From assembly GCA_033344895.1 (NCBI GenBank), contig JAWPMN010000001.1:1178001-1242000 (forward strand): a stretch of 64,000 nucleotides of DNA. The letters are read 5' to 3'. Of the stretch, positions 1 to 8,541 are shown piece by piece. The stretch is from Alphaproteobacteria bacterium (GTDB lineage: Bacteria > Pseudomonadota > Alphaproteobacteria > UBA8366 > Aestuariispiraceae). Under the pieces are notes generated by a model, which saw only the letters and a list, made by a program, of their open reading frames with translations, made no database searches and was not told the DNA's origin. The translations under genes and the position numbers were made by a program. How positions within the stretch are numbered: position 1 is the stretch's first letter; each line of letters starts with the position of its first letter.

Positions 1-255
1 TATGTCGACGGGCTGAAACCGTGGCAGGAATTCGACTGGGTCGGCAAGCGCATCAGGGTCGGCGAATGCGTCCTGGAAATCCTGATGCGGATCGACCGCT
101 GCGCCGCGACCAACGTCAACCCGACGACCGGCGACGTCGACATGAACATCCCACTGAGCCTGCGCAAGGGTTTCGGTCATATCGACTGCGGCGTTCATGC
201 CAAGGTGATCATGGGGGGAACGATCCGGCCCGGCGATCCGATTGAACTCGTCTGA
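1..255 (+). CDS. MOSC domain protein, C-terminal part
   Basis: The gene is open from the first base and ends at TGA 253-255, leaving 84 residues. The visible segment carries the MOSC-type core: an RCAATNVNP stretch followed by an acidic segment (TGDVDMNIP) and a terminal GDPIELV. MOSC domains are the sulfur-carrier C-terminal domains of molybdenum cofactor sulfurases and also occur as stand-alone proteins of the YiiM/YcbX kind. The N-terminal part lies outside the window, so a fused MOSC_N or ferredoxin domain cannot be judged. Family call is fairly secure; the substrate is unknown. Confidence 0.8.
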   Translation, partial: YVDGLKPWQEFDWVGKRIRVGECVLEILMRIDRCAATNVNPTTGDVDMNIPLSLRKGFGHIDCGVHAKVIMGGTIRPGDPIELV

Positions 256-283
256 GCGTCTGTCCGACGGATTTTCCTGAACC

Positions 284-322
284 AAAAAAAAACGGCGGCG
301 ACGGATCATTTCCGTCGCCGCC
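284..322. terminator. A-tract plus GC-rich hairpin
   Basis: An A run (284-292) is followed by a perfect 11-bp stem, arms 294-304 and 312-322, with a 7-nt loop. It lies 29 bases after the MOSC stop codon. No T run follows on the plus strand; the U tract would form on the minus strand. It most likely ends the upstream gene's transcript or insulates recX, but the direction of termination is uncertain. Confidence 0.5.
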
Positions 323-450
323 TTACCCCGATAGACCCGAGCCGGATGGGAGGGGCAGGATTTTGGCCCAGGTCTTCCGGAACTCCTCGACCGCGTCGCC
401 TTTTGGCTTCGCCGTCGTCACATCCTCAATGTAAGACGGCTTCCCGGAAT

Positions 451-496
451 CTGATGTGACGGCAATCACAGCCCCTGAAAAAAATTCTCACATCAG
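451..496. promoter_or_regulatory. CRP/FNR-like palindrome and larger inverted repeat upstream of recX
   Basis: TGTGA (455-459), six bases, then TCACA (466-470) is a perfect match to the TGTGA-N6-TCACA arrangement bound by Crp/Fnr-family regulators. The same left arm also pairs with a second copy: CTGATGTGA (451-459) against TCACATCAG (488-496), a perfect 9-bp inverted repeat. The element ends 26 bases before the recX start, so it could be an operator or a leader hairpin. The base pattern is certain; the regulator is inferred. Confidence 0.45.
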
Positions 497-522
497 GCCG
501 ATTTTTCTGATAACCTATTGAA

Positions 523-1110
523 ATGACAGAAGAAAATAATTCAAAAAAGAAACCTCCCAAGCGCGGCCCGAGGCCCGCGACGCCGGAGCGGCTGGAAAAG
601 GCCGCTTTGCACTATCTCGAACGCTATGCCAGCAGCGCGGAGAACCTGCGCCGGGTACTGATGCGGCGGGTCTATCGCTCGGCCGAACTGCACGACACCG
701 ACCCGGCGGCTGGCGAAAAGTCGGTATCGGACCTGATCGACCGGTACCGGCGGGCCGGATTGCTGGACGACAAGGCCTACTCGACAGCCAGGGCCGCCAG
801 CCTGCACCGACAAGGCAAATCCTCACGCGCCATCCGTCAGGCCCTGTCCCTGAAAGGGGTCGACGAAGACACGGTCAGCGCTGCCCTGGACGCGTTGCGA
901 GACGAAGTTGGATCGCAGACCGATCTGCGGGCCGCCGTGAACTATGCCCGCCGACGGCGGATCGGCCCCTGGCGCTCGATGGAGAATCGCGAGTCCAATC
1001 GGGAACGGGATCTGGCCGCATTGGGACGCCAGGGCTTTTCATATGACATCGCCCGTAAGGTCATCGAAGCCAACGAACCGGACGATGTGCTGCAGGAGGA
1101 CGAATTTTGA
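523..1110 (+). CDS. recX: Regulatory protein RecX
   Basis: A protein of 195 residues with the RecX layout of three-helix repeats, including LRRVLMRRV, GLLDDKAYSTARAASLHRQG and SRAIRQALSLKGV. RecX binds RecA filaments and limits strand-exchange activity in the cytoplasm. The N-terminus is Lys-rich. recA is not in the window, so this is a detached recX, which is common. No strong Shine-Dalgarno is visible before the ATG; a palindrome sits just upstream. The next gene overlaps its stop codon, implying co-transcription with an unrelated hydrolase/acetyltransferase. Confidence 0.85.
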   Translation: MTEENNSKKKPPKRGPRPATPERLEKAALHYLERYASSAENLRRVLMRRVYRSAELHDTDPAAGEKSVSDLIDRYRRAGLLDDKAYSTARAASLHRQGKSSRAIRQALSLKGVDEDTVSAALDALRDEVGSQTDLRAAVNYARRRRIGPWRSMENRESNRERDLAALGRQGFSYDIARKVIEANEPDDVLQEDEF

Positions 1111-2276
1111 CCGTGACATGCCGGGGCGGGCATCGCCTGAAGTTGCCATCGGGCGGCAGGACCGCCCTGCTGGTCATCGACATGCAGCGCGATTTCATCG
1201 ATCCACAGGGGATGTGCGCCGTCCTGGGCGACGACCCCGCCTTCGCCCGCGCCATCGTGCCCCGGGTGGAGCGTCTGACGGAATGGGCGCGGGTGCAGGG
1301 ACATGCGGTTTTTCACACCCGCGAAGGCTATGCCCCGGACCTGTCGGACATGCACGCCGCCAAGCGCGCACGGCGCGGCCCGGTCAGCGAGGGACCATTG
1401 GGCCGATTCCTGATCCGCGGAGAAGTCGGTCACGACTTCATCGACCGACTGCGCCCCCAACCGGGTGAGCCCGTAATCGACAAGCCTGGCTTTGGCGCCT
1501 TCCACGCGACCGACCTCGACACCCGCCTGCGGCAGCGCGGCATCACCCATCTGATCCTGTGCGGGGTCACGACCTCCTGCTGCGTCCACACCACCCTGCG
1601 CGAGGCGGTCGACCGGGGTTACACCTGCCTGACGGTCGCCGATTGTTGCGCGGCACTGGAACTGGATGATCACGATCGGGCCCTGGACCTGATTGCCAGC
1701 GAAGGCGATCTGTTCGGCTGGGTCTGCGACCTGAACGCCCTGGCCGTCGAAGGACCGCCGCGCCGGCACGACTGCACCATCCGGGCAATGACGTCGGATG
1801 ACGCCGATGCGGTGATGGCGATCTATGCGGAAGGCATCGAAACCGGGCATGCGACCTTCCAGACCGATCCCGGAGATTGGGACGGGTTTTCGTCCGGAAA
1901 ACTGGCGGCGCCCCGCCTGATCGCCGAGGCCCCCGACGGATCGCTCCTGGGCTTCGCGGTGCTGTCCCAGGTATCCGCCCGGCCGGTCTATCGCGGCATC
2001 TGTGAAGTATCGATCTATGTGGCGGACCGGACCAAGGGACGCGGTGTCGGTCACGCCCTGCTGGGCGACCTCGTGACGAAAAGCGAAGAGGCCGGCATCT
2101 GGACCCTCACGGCCGGCATCTTCCCCGAAAACAAGGCCAGTCTGATCCTGCATGCCGCCCATGGATTCCGCTGCCTGGGACGGCAGCGCGCCGCCGCCAT
2201 CATGCCGATGGGGCCGATGGCGGGCCAATGGCGCGACGTGTTGCGGCTGGAACGCCGATCCGAGCGCGTTCGGTAG
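1107..2276 (+). CDS. Isochorismatase-family cysteine hydrolase fused to a GNAT acetyltransferase
   Basis: A 389-residue two-domain protein. Residues 18-212 form an isochorismatase-like cysteine hydrolase with the expected triad: Asp25 (VIDMQRDF), Lys126 (VIDKPGFG) and Cys159 (GVTTSCCVHTT). Residues 223-380 resemble phosphinothricin-type GNAT N-acetyltransferases, with the acetyl-CoA loop around KGRGVGHALL (310-319) and the ENKASL segment. The start is TTG at 1107, overlapping the recX stop; AGGAGGA (1094-1100) lies seven bases upstream and fixes this start. A plausible role is hydrolysis of an amide or ureido compound coupled to N-acetylation, but no substrate can be deduced. Confidence 0.8.
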   Translation: MTVTCRGGHRLKLPSGGRTALLVIDMQRDFIDPQGMCAVLGDDPAFARAIVPRVERLTEWARVQGHAVFHTREGYAPDLSDMHAAKRARRGPVSEGPLGRFLIRGEVGHDFIDRLRPQPGEPVIDKPGFGAFHATDLDTRLRQRGITHLILCGVTTSCCVHTTLREAVDRGYTCLTVADCCAALELDDHDRALDLIASEGDLFGWVCDLNALAVEGPPRRHDCTIRAMTSDDADAVMAIYAEGIETGHATFQTDPGDWDGFSSGKLAAPRLIAEAPDGSLLGFAVLSQVSARPVYRGICEVSIYVADRTKGRGVGHALLGDLVTKSEEAGIWTLTAGIFPENKASLILHAAHGFRCLGRQRAAAIMPMGPMAGQWRDVLRLERRSERVR

Positions 2277-2283
2277 TGCCGGA

Positions 2284-3633
2284 TCAGGTGCCGGCGACCG
2301 TCATCCCGTCCACCCGGATGGTCGGCGCATTCGTGGCATACTTGAACTCCAGGTCGTTGGCGGCGGTCATCGCCAGGAACATGTCCTTCAGATTGCCCGC
2401 GATGGTGACCTCGTTCACCGGATAGGCGATCTCACCGTTTTCAATCCAGAAGCCGGACGCACCGCGACTGTAATCGCCGGTGATCATGCTGACGCCCATG
2501 CCCATGACGGATGTGACATAGAAACCCTGCTCGATATCCGCGATCAGGTCCTCCGGCGACACCGTTCCGGCAGCCAGATGGGTATTGGTCGTAGACGGAC
2601 CGGGTGGACCGCCGGTGCCTCGGCTGGCATGGCCGGTCGAGGCCAGCCCCAACTGCCGCGCGGTACGAAGATCCAGAATCCATGTCTGCAGCACGCCCTG
2701 GTCGACCAGATTTCGACGCTTGTTGGGCAGGCCCTCCGCATCGAAGGGCTTTGACGCCAGCCCACGGTCCATATGCGGATCATCGACGATGGTGATGCCC
2801 TCGGCCATGACCTGCTCTCCCATCCGGTCCTTCAGGAAAGACGTCCCGCGGGCGACGGACGATCCGTTGATGGCGCCGGTCAGATGGCGAACCATGCCGC
2901 CAGAAACGCGGGGATCGAAGATCACCGGCACACCATGCGCCGTCGGCGGCTTGCGGGCGCCCAGCTTTTTCAGCGCCCGGTCGGCGGCGGTGCGTCCGAT
3001 CTCGGCAAAGGACGGCAGGTCCGCACCGAAAATCTTCGTTGCGTAATCATGGTCCGATTCCATCTCCGTCCCCGATCCGGCAAGGACCGAGACCCCGACA
3101 CTGTGGCGACTGCCCTCATAGGTGCCGGCAAAACCGTTGCTGGCAGCCAGCGCAATGCGGAAGTGAGACCAGGAGGCCTCGGCCCCTTCGGAATTGGTGA
3201 TGCCTTCGACGGCCAGCGCCGCGTCCTCGGTCTCCTTGGCACGCTCGATCAGCGTTTCCGCGGATGGCTCTTCAGGATCGAACATTTCCAGCACCGGATA
3301 ATCCGGGCCGACAATCTGATCCGGGTCCGCGATCCCGCAATACTCATCGTCGGGGACGGCCTTCGCCATGGCAATAGCGCGTTCGACCAGCAGGTCCAGG
3401 CCGTCCGCCTTCCAGTCGTTGGATGACACGATCGCCTGCTTCCTGCCGATCAGAACCCGCAGCCCGAGATCCTGGGACTCGTCGCGCTCCAGCTTTTCCG
3501 TCTTGCCCAGTCGCTGGGCGTGACTGACGGAGGTGGACAGGCCCGCCACCGCATCGGCTGCGTCGGCGCCGGCTTTCTTCGCACGGTCGACAAGGTCCTG
3601 GATCAGGGAAAGAGCGTCGGTATCGGCGGTCAT
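2284..3633 (-). CDS. pmbA: TldE/PmbA family metallopeptidase subunit
   Basis: 449 residues matching the TldD/TldE (PmbA) family along the whole length. The HExxxH zinc site belongs to the TldD partner and is absent here, so this is the TldE/PmbA-type subunit. TldD-TldE cleave peptides such as microcin B17 leader and CcdA in the cytoplasm. tldD is not in the window. It lies third in a minus-strand run after purD and a small membrane protein, with a GAGG ribosome site before the ATG at 3633. Confidence 0.85.
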   Translation of the reverse strand: MTADTDALSLIQDLVDRAKKAGADAADAVAGLSTSVSHAQRLGKTEKLERDESQDLGLRVLIGRKQAIVSSNDWKADGLDLLVERAIAMAKAVPDDEYCGIADPDQIVGPDYPVLEMFDPEEPSAETLIERAKETEDAALAVEGITNSEGAEASWSHFRIALAASNGFAGTYEGSRHSVGVSVLAGSGTEMESDHDYATKIFGADLPSFAEIGRTAADRALKKLGARKPPTAHGVPVIFDPRVSGGMVRHLTGAINGSSVARGTSFLKDRMGEQVMAEGITIVDDPHMDRGLASKPFDAEGLPNKRRNLVDQGVLQTWILDLRTARQLGLASTGHASRGTGGPPGPSTTNTHLAAGTVSPEDLIADIEQGFYVTSVMGMGVSMITGDYSRGASGFWIENGEIAYPVNEVTIAGNLKDMFLAMTAANDLEFKYATNAPTIRVDGMTVAGT

Positions 3634-3660
3634 GCAACCTCACTTGCGATTTCGTATGGG

Positions 3661-3948
3661 TCAGTTCGACATCAGATTTAAGGCGGCGATGATCAGAATG
3701 AAGACCATGGCGATGCCCGCGGCGATCATCTGCATCCGGGCGCGCCGTAGATTGGGAGAAAGGTCCTGCATTTCTTCCGGGTCCCGCTCCCAGTTCGGGC
3801 CCTTGTGCGAAGCCCGTCCCTCCCGCAGGACGATTCCGATCCCGACGACCAGGACCACCACAAACACGAGGGTCAGCAGGACGATCCAGGGCGGCGCCTC
3901 GAACAGCAGGGACAGGCGGTCGATGACAGAGACGGCCAGATCCTGCAT
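3661..3948 (-). CDS. Small protein with two membrane segments
   Basis: 95 residues with two hydrophobic helices, about 20-41 (WIVLLTLVFVVVLVVGIGIVL) and 72-92, joined by a charged loop with NWERDPEEM. No enzymatic motif is visible. It lies 15 bases after purD and 27 bases before pmbA on the same strand, so it is probably translated from the same transcript. I do not recognise the family beyond a small inner-membrane protein. Confidence 0.6.
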   Translation of the reverse strand: MQDLAVSVIDRLSLLFEAPPWIVLLTLVFVVVLVVGIGIVLREGRASHKGPNWERDPEEMQDLSPNLRRARMQMIAAGIAMVFILIIAALNLMSN

Positions 3949-3963
3949 CGCGCGCCCCGCCGA

Positions 3964-5235
3964 TCAGTCCAGCGCGCGATGGCCGATATCGCGGCGGCAG
4001 AAACCTTCCGGCCACTGGATCAGATCCACCGCGGCATAGGCGCTGTCCCGCGCGGCACGCACCGTGTCTCCGACAGCGGTGACATTCAGGACCCGCCCGC
4101 CGGTCGCAATCAGTTCTCCCGCGTCGTTGCGCGCCGTGCCGGCATGGAAGACGGTAACATCGGGGTCGGCCTCCGCCCCGTCGACATTCCGGATCACCGT
4201 TCCCTTCTGATATGTCCCCGGATAGCCGTCACTGGCCAGAACCACCGTCATCGCGGCCTTGGGCTGCCAGCGCAGATCGAAGTTCTTCAAGGTTCCGTCC
4301 GCCGTTGCGATCAACGCCGGCAGGATATCCGACTGCAGACGCATCATCAGCACCTGACATTCCGGATCGCCGAAGCGGACATTGTACTCAATGACCTTCG
4401 GCCCCTCCTCGGTAATCATCAGGCCGATGAACAACACCCCCTTGAAGGGCGCGCCTTCGGCCTTCATCGCATCGACAGTCGGGGTCAGGATCTCGTCGAT
4501 GATGCGCTTCTCGATTTCCGGCGTGCAGACCGGCGCCGGGGAATAGGCCCCCATGCCCCCGGTATTGGGTCCGGTATCACCGTCGCCGACCCGCTTGTGA
4601 TCCTGGGCCGAGGCCAGCGGCAACGCAGTTTCACCATCCGCCAATGCAAAGAAGGACAGTTCCTCCCCGACCATGCATTCCTCGATCACAAGTTCCGCAC
4701 CGGCCGCGCCGAACGCGCCGTCCTTCATCGCGGCATCGACCGCGGCAATCGCTTCCCCTTCGGTCATCGCGACGGTAACGCCCTTGCCCGCGGCCAGACC
4801 ATCGGCCTTCACGACGATCGGCGCGCCCTGCGCCCGGATGTAGTCCTTCGCGGCCTCAGCCTCCGTGAAGCGGCGATAGGCGGCGGTCGGAATATTGTAC
4901 TTCGCGCAGATATCCTTGCTGAAGCCCTTGGACCCCTCAAGCTGCGCCGCCGCGGCATCGGGCCCGAAAGTGCGGAACCCTTCGGCCCGCAGTCGGTTGG
5001 CCAGGCCGGCGACCAGCGGTGCTTCCGGGCCGACGACTACCAGGTCGACCCTCTCGCGCTTGCAGAAATCCAGAATAGCGTCCGCATCCTCCGCGCCGAT
5101 GGCGACGCATTCGGCCTCGCGAGCGATCCCGGCATTGCCCGGCGCACAATAGAGTTTCGTCAGCAACGGCGATGCCGCGATGGCCCAGCACAGCGCATGT
5201 TCCCGTCCGCCGGACCCGATGACCAAAACCCGCAT
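3964..5235 (-). CDS. purD: Phosphoribosylamine-glycine ligase (GAR synthetase)
   Basis: 423 residues from the ATG at 5235, giving the canonical N-terminus [20 protein letters not shown]. It joins phosphoribosylamine and glycine with ATP in purine synthesis. The ATP-grasp core ([11 protein letters not shown], the [11 protein letters not shown] segment, [12 protein letters not shown] and YNVRFGDPE) is complete. A longer reading frame extends to 5484, but the extra 83 residues lack family similarity and overlap the divergent xseA leader; an AGAGG ribosome site precedes 5235. It is divergent from xseA. Confidence 0.95.
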   Translation of the reverse strand: MRVLVIGSGGREHALCWAIAASPLLTKLYCAPGNAGIAREAECVAIGAEDADAILDFCKRERVDLVVVGPEAPLVAGLANRLRAEGFRTFGPDAAAAQLEGSKGFSKDICAKYNIPTAAYRRFTEAEAAKDYIRAQGAPIVVKADGLAAGKGVTVAMTEGEAIAAVDAAMKDGAFGAAGAELVIEECMVGEELSFFALADGETALPLASAQDHKRVGDGDTGPNTGGMGAYSPAPVCTPEIEKRIIDEILTPTVDAMKAEGAPFKGVLFIGLMITEEGPKVIEYNVRFGDPECQVLMMRLQSDILPALIATADGTLKNFDLRWQPKAAMTVVLASDGYPGTYQKGTVIRNVDGAEADPDVTVFHAGTARNDAGELIATGGRVLNVTAVGDTVRAARDSAYAAVDLIQWPEGFCRRDIGHRALD

Positions 5236-5407
5236 TGCGCTGCCTCTTTTATGCTTGCGATGACACTTCCGGAAGGGCGCGGCCGACGACCCGCCGCGCG
5301 CCCCACGACATAGCACTTTCGGCGGATCAGACAAACCGCCTTGCGCCGGCCCGGGAGTGCCAAAATCGTCATTTCCGGCGACAGACCGTTTTCCTGAAGG
5401 ACGGAGC

Positions 5408-6910
5408 ATGCCAATCTGGCGCCCCATGACACGCAACGTCCAGGAACTCTCCGTCTCCGAACTGTCCCGCGCGCTGAAACGCACGGTCGAGGATTCCTAT
5501 TCCTATGTCCGGGTTCGCGGCGAAATCTCCGGTTTCAAACGCGCAGGGTCGGGCCATCTCTACATGGCGCTGAAGGATCAGGACGCCGTGCTGGATGCCG
5601 TTTGCTGGCGCGGCACGGCGAACAAGCTGACGGTTCGACCAGAAGACGGGCTGGAAATCATCGCCACGGGCCGCCTCACGACATATCCCGGCCGTTCCAA
5701 ATATCAGATCGTCATCGAGCAGGTCGAACTGGCCGGCGAAGGCGCGTTGCTGAAGCTGCTTGAGGAACGCAAACGCAAACTGGCGACCGAAGGTCTGTTC
5801 GATGAGGATCGCAAGCGCCGTCTACCATTTCTGCCGGAGGTCATTGGCGTCGTCACCTCGCCCACAGGTGCGGTGATTCGCGACATTCTGCACCGTCTGG
5901 CCGACCGCTTCCCACGCCATGTGCTGCTGTGGCCCGTACTGGTTCAGGGCGACGGGGCGGCAGAGCAGGTCGCCGCCGCCATCGAGGGATTCAATCGAAT
6001 CGCCCCGGGGGGTCCGGTTCCACGCCCGGACCTGCTGATTGTCGCGCGCGGCGGTGGATCCCTGGAGGATCTATGGTCCTTCAACGAAGAAATCGTGGTG
6101 CGCGCAGCCGCCGCAGGCGAGATCCCGCTGATCTCAGCGGTCGGGCATGAGACCGACACGACGCTGATCGATTTTGCCAGTGACAGGCGCGCCCCGACAC
6201 CAACGGCGGCTGCGGAAATCGCAGTTCCGGTGCGCACCGACCTGCTGGCCGATCTGAATGGCTTCGCCCAGCGCATCATTCACGCCGCCACGCGCGGCAT
6301 CGAGAACCGTGCCCGCTTCCTGGAGGGTCTGGCGCGCGGCCTGCCGCATCCGAAGCGGATGATGGAAACTAAGGAACAGCGGCTGGATGACCTGTCCGAG
6401 CGCCTGCAGCAGGCCGCCCGCCGCGGCGCCGAGCGCCGGGAGGATCGATTGACCACGCTGGGCGCCCGTCTGCGCTCCCCGGCCGAACAGATCCGCGCTG
6501 CCAGTGAAAAGCTTGCTGAAAGGTCGGACCGCATGGACCGGGCCGCGCGATCGGCCCTGCGACGGGATGTACGACGGCTGACCGACCTTCAGGCAGAAAC
6601 CCGCATGCCGGTGGCGGTTGCGCGCCGCCTGACGGATTTGGAAGGCCGCCTGGATCGCGCCGGCAGCGCCGTTGAAGCCCTCAGCTACAAGGGAACCCTG
6701 GCACGCGGCTATACCGTTGTGCGGGATTCAGATGGCAACCTTGTTACCGACGGGGCGTTATTGTCGGGGGGCATGGGTATCGAAATCGAATTCAACGACG
6801 ACACGCGGATCAATGCGCTGGTCTCGGATGGCGGCAAGACGGCGGCGCCCAAAAAACGGAAACCCGCCGCAAAACCCGCCGGCGACGCCACCCAGGAGGA
6901 GCTGTTCTGA
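5408..6910 (+). CDS. xseA: Exodeoxyribonuclease VII large subunit
   Basis: 500 residues from ATG 5408, chosen because GGACGGAG lies just upstream; ATG 5426 is an alternative. An N-terminal OB fold ([24 protein letters not shown] shows its typical signature) is followed by the nuclease core with a glycine-rich [16 protein letters not shown] segment and [15 protein letters not shown] long charged coiled coil occupies about 310-430, and a Lys/Ala-rich tail ends the protein. With XseB it degrades single-stranded DNA to oligonucleotides. xseB is not nearby. Its TGA overlaps the next ATG. Confidence 0.95.
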   Translation: MPIWRPMTRNVQELSVSELSRALKRTVEDSYSYVRVRGEISGFKRAGSGHLYMALKDQDAVLDAVCWRGTANKLTVRPEDGLEIIATGRLTTYPGRSKYQIVIEQVELAGEGALLKLLEERKRKLATEGLFDEDRKRRLPFLPEVIGVVTSPTGAVIRDILHRLADRFPRHVLLWPVLVQGDGAAEQVAAAIEGFNRIAPGGPVPRPDLLIVARGGGSLEDLWSFNEEIVVRAAAAGEIPLISAVGHETDTTLIDFASDRRAPTPTAAAEIAVPVRTDLLADLNGFAQRIIHAATRGIENRARFLEGLARGLPHPKRMMETKEQRLDDLSERLQQAARRGAERREDRLTTLGARLRSPAEQIRAASEKLAERSDRMDRAARSALRRDVRRLTDLQAETRMPVAVARRLTDLEGRLDRAGSAVEALSYKGTLARGYTVVRDSDGNLVTDGALLSGGMGIEIEFNDDTRINALVSDGGKTAAPKKRKPAAKPAGDATQEELF

Positions 6911-7773
6911 TGCGCAAATCGATGCTTGCCCTGATCTGTTTGCTTTTCGCGCTGCCCGTATTCGCACTGCCCGTATTCAGCCTGCCCGCCTGGGCACAGG
7001 GCGGCCTGATGCTGGATGGCTTGCTGGTTCAGGGCGGTCACGCCAAGGGCAAGGTACCGCCGGGCAGCACTGTGGAGTATGACGGCATCCCCGTCATCGT
7101 CGGCGAGGACGGCGGTTTTATCATCGGATTCCATCGCGACGAGCCCGACGACACGGTTTTGCGTGTGACACTGCCGGACGGCACAAAGAAGGCCTATCCG
7201 TTGCGGGTCGAGCCGAGGACCTATGACATCCAGCGCATCGACGGCCTGCCGCAGGACAAGGTCGACCCACCGCCCGAAGTCATGGAACGCATCGCAGCCG
7301 ATGCCGCGGCCGCCCGCGCCGCCCGCGACCGCAACACGCCCGATGCCTGGTACGAAACCGGCTGGATCTGGCCCGTTCGGGGCCGGATCACCGGTGTCTT
7401 CGGCAGTCAGCGGGTTTTGAACGGCGAGCCGAAACAGCCGCATTACGGCATCGATATCGCCGCGAAGGAGGGCACGGAAGTCGTTGCCCCCGCGGATGGC
7501 ACAGTCAGCCTGGCACATCCGGACATGTACTTTTCGGGCGCGACACTGATGATTGATCACGGACGCGGCCTCGCCTCGACCTTCCTGCATCTGAAGTCGA
7601 TCGCCGTGAAGGAAGGTCAGTTCGTCAAGAAGGGCGACGTGATCGGGACGGTCGGTTCAACCGGGCGCTCTACCGGCCCGCATCTGGACTGGCGCATCAA
7701 TTGGTTCGACAAGCGCCTGGACGCTTCGCTGTTCGCTGGCCCGATGCCCGGCCCGTCCTACACGCCGGACTGA
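6910..7773 (+). CDS. Exported M23 family peptidase
   Basis: 287 residues with a signal peptide ending near AWAQ30, a small beta domain (about 31-100), and a C-terminal M23/LytM domain (about 150-275). Zinc-site residues visible are His178 and Asp182 (HYGID) and His227. The final motif is GPHLDW, so the usual second His of HxH is Asp260. Peptidases of this family cut peptidoglycan cross-bridges, or act as activators when metal ligands are lost. The HLDW form recurs, as far as I recall, in a proteobacterial subfamily and need not mean inactivity. The start overlaps the xseA stop. Confidence 0.85.
   Translation: MRKSMLALICLLFALPVFALPVFSLPAWAQGGLMLDGLLVQGGHAKGKVPPGSTVEYDGIPVIVGEDGGFIIGFHRDEPDDTVLRVTLPDGTKKAYPLRVEPRTYDIQRIDGLPQDKVDPPPEVMERIAADAAAARAARDRNTPDAWYETGWIWPVRGRITGVFGSQRVLNGEPKQPHYGIDIAAKEGTEVVAPADGTVSLAHPDMYFSGATLMIDHGRGLASTFLHLKSIAVKEGQFVKKGDVIGTVGSTGRSTGPHLDWRINWFDKRLDASLFAGPMPGPSYTPD
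6952..6996 (+). repeat. 15-bp tandem repeat in a signal peptide
   Basis: Three consecutive 15-base units (6952-6966, 6967-6981, 6982-6996) encode LPVFA, LPVFS and LPAWA in the M23 peptidase signal peptide. The first two units differ at only two bases. The array lengthens the hydrophobic core by in-frame duplication and could vary in copy number between strains. Confidence 0.7.
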
Positions 7774-8531
7774 CCAACCCGACCGAGCCGAAAGGCCAGC
7801 GGCCAGTAAATCCGTTTCGCGGCCTCTGGGTCGCCCCAGACGGCGGCCAGACCGTCGCGCAATTGCGGCAGCGGATCCGTCTCTTCGAGGCGTCGATACT
7901 CCTTCACCGCCGACCAGGTGCCGGCATAGTCGACCAGCCTGTCCAGCGTCCAGGAAACGTCCATGACCATGTCCGGCCCGTTCTCTTCCGGGAAGGGAAA
8001 GTCCAGCGACGCATAGCCCTCGTCGACATGGCGGCGCTCGGGCGGCCAGTAGGGGCCGACGACGTTGGCATAGAAGTGCTGCAGGGCCGCATCCGCCCCC
8101 GGGTCATCGATCCGTGTGGGACGATACGACACCAGGGCCAGCAGGGCGCCCGGTCGCGACACACGGCGAACCTCATCATAGAAGCGCGGCAGGTCGAACC
8201 AATGGGCTGCCTGTGCCGCGACGATCAGATCAACCGCCCCGTCCGGCACCTGGGGGGCGGCTTCGGCGGCCGCAACATGAAACGCCACCTTGTCGATGGG
8301 GTCCGCGCGATCGATCTGTGCCGCACTGGGGTCGGTTGCAATAACCGCCTCGAAATACCGGGCAAGCCCGGCGGAGGCCTGACCGTTTCCGCAACCGCAA
8401 TCCCAAGCCAGCCCACGGGCAGGCGCGCGCGCCGCCAATGCCTCGAACAGACTGTCCGGATAACGCGGGCGAAACTGCGCATAGGTCGCCGCCATGCCGG
8501 AGAAATGATCCTTGAACTCCTGTTCCGGCAT
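7758..8531 (-). CDS. Class I SAM-dependent methyltransferase
   Basis: 257 residues with a Rossmann-fold methyltransferase motif I (LAWDCGCGNGQAS, about 42-54), an acidic motif II (IATDPS) and the VDLIVAAQAAHWFD segment typical of UbiE/BioC-like enzymes. It is last in the minus-strand lipid A operon, 10 bases after the LpxL-like gene, and overlaps the convergent M23 gene by 16 bases. The acceptor is unknown; membership in this operon hints at an envelope substrate, but that is only context. Confidence 0.8.
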   Translation of the reverse strand: MPEQEFKDHFSGMAATYAQFRPRYPDSLFEALAARAPARGLAWDCGCGNGQASAGLARYFEAVIATDPSAAQIDRADPIDKVAFHVAAAEAAPQVPDGAVDLIVAAQAAHWFDLPRFYDEVRRVSRPGALLALVSYRPTRIDDPGADAALQHFYANVVGPYWPPERRHVDEGYASLDFPFPEENGPDMVMDVSWTLDRLVDYAGTWSAVKEYRRLEETDPLPQLRDGLAAVWGDPEAAKRIYWPLAFRLGRVGQSGV

Positions 8532-8541
8532 GGTTCAACCC

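Noticed and set aside
942-2228. Long minus-strand frame opposite recX and the hydrolase fusion
   Set aside because: Its sequence is Gly/Arg/Pro-rich without any motif and it lies wholly opposite two well-supported genes; it reflects high third-position GC.
3805-5313. 502-residue plus-strand frame opposite purD
   Set aside because: No domain is visible and purD is unmistakable on the other strand.
5236-5484. N-terminal extension of purD by 83 residues
   Set aside because: PurD proteins start at [15 protein letters not shown]; the extension overlaps the divergent xseA leader and resembles no family.
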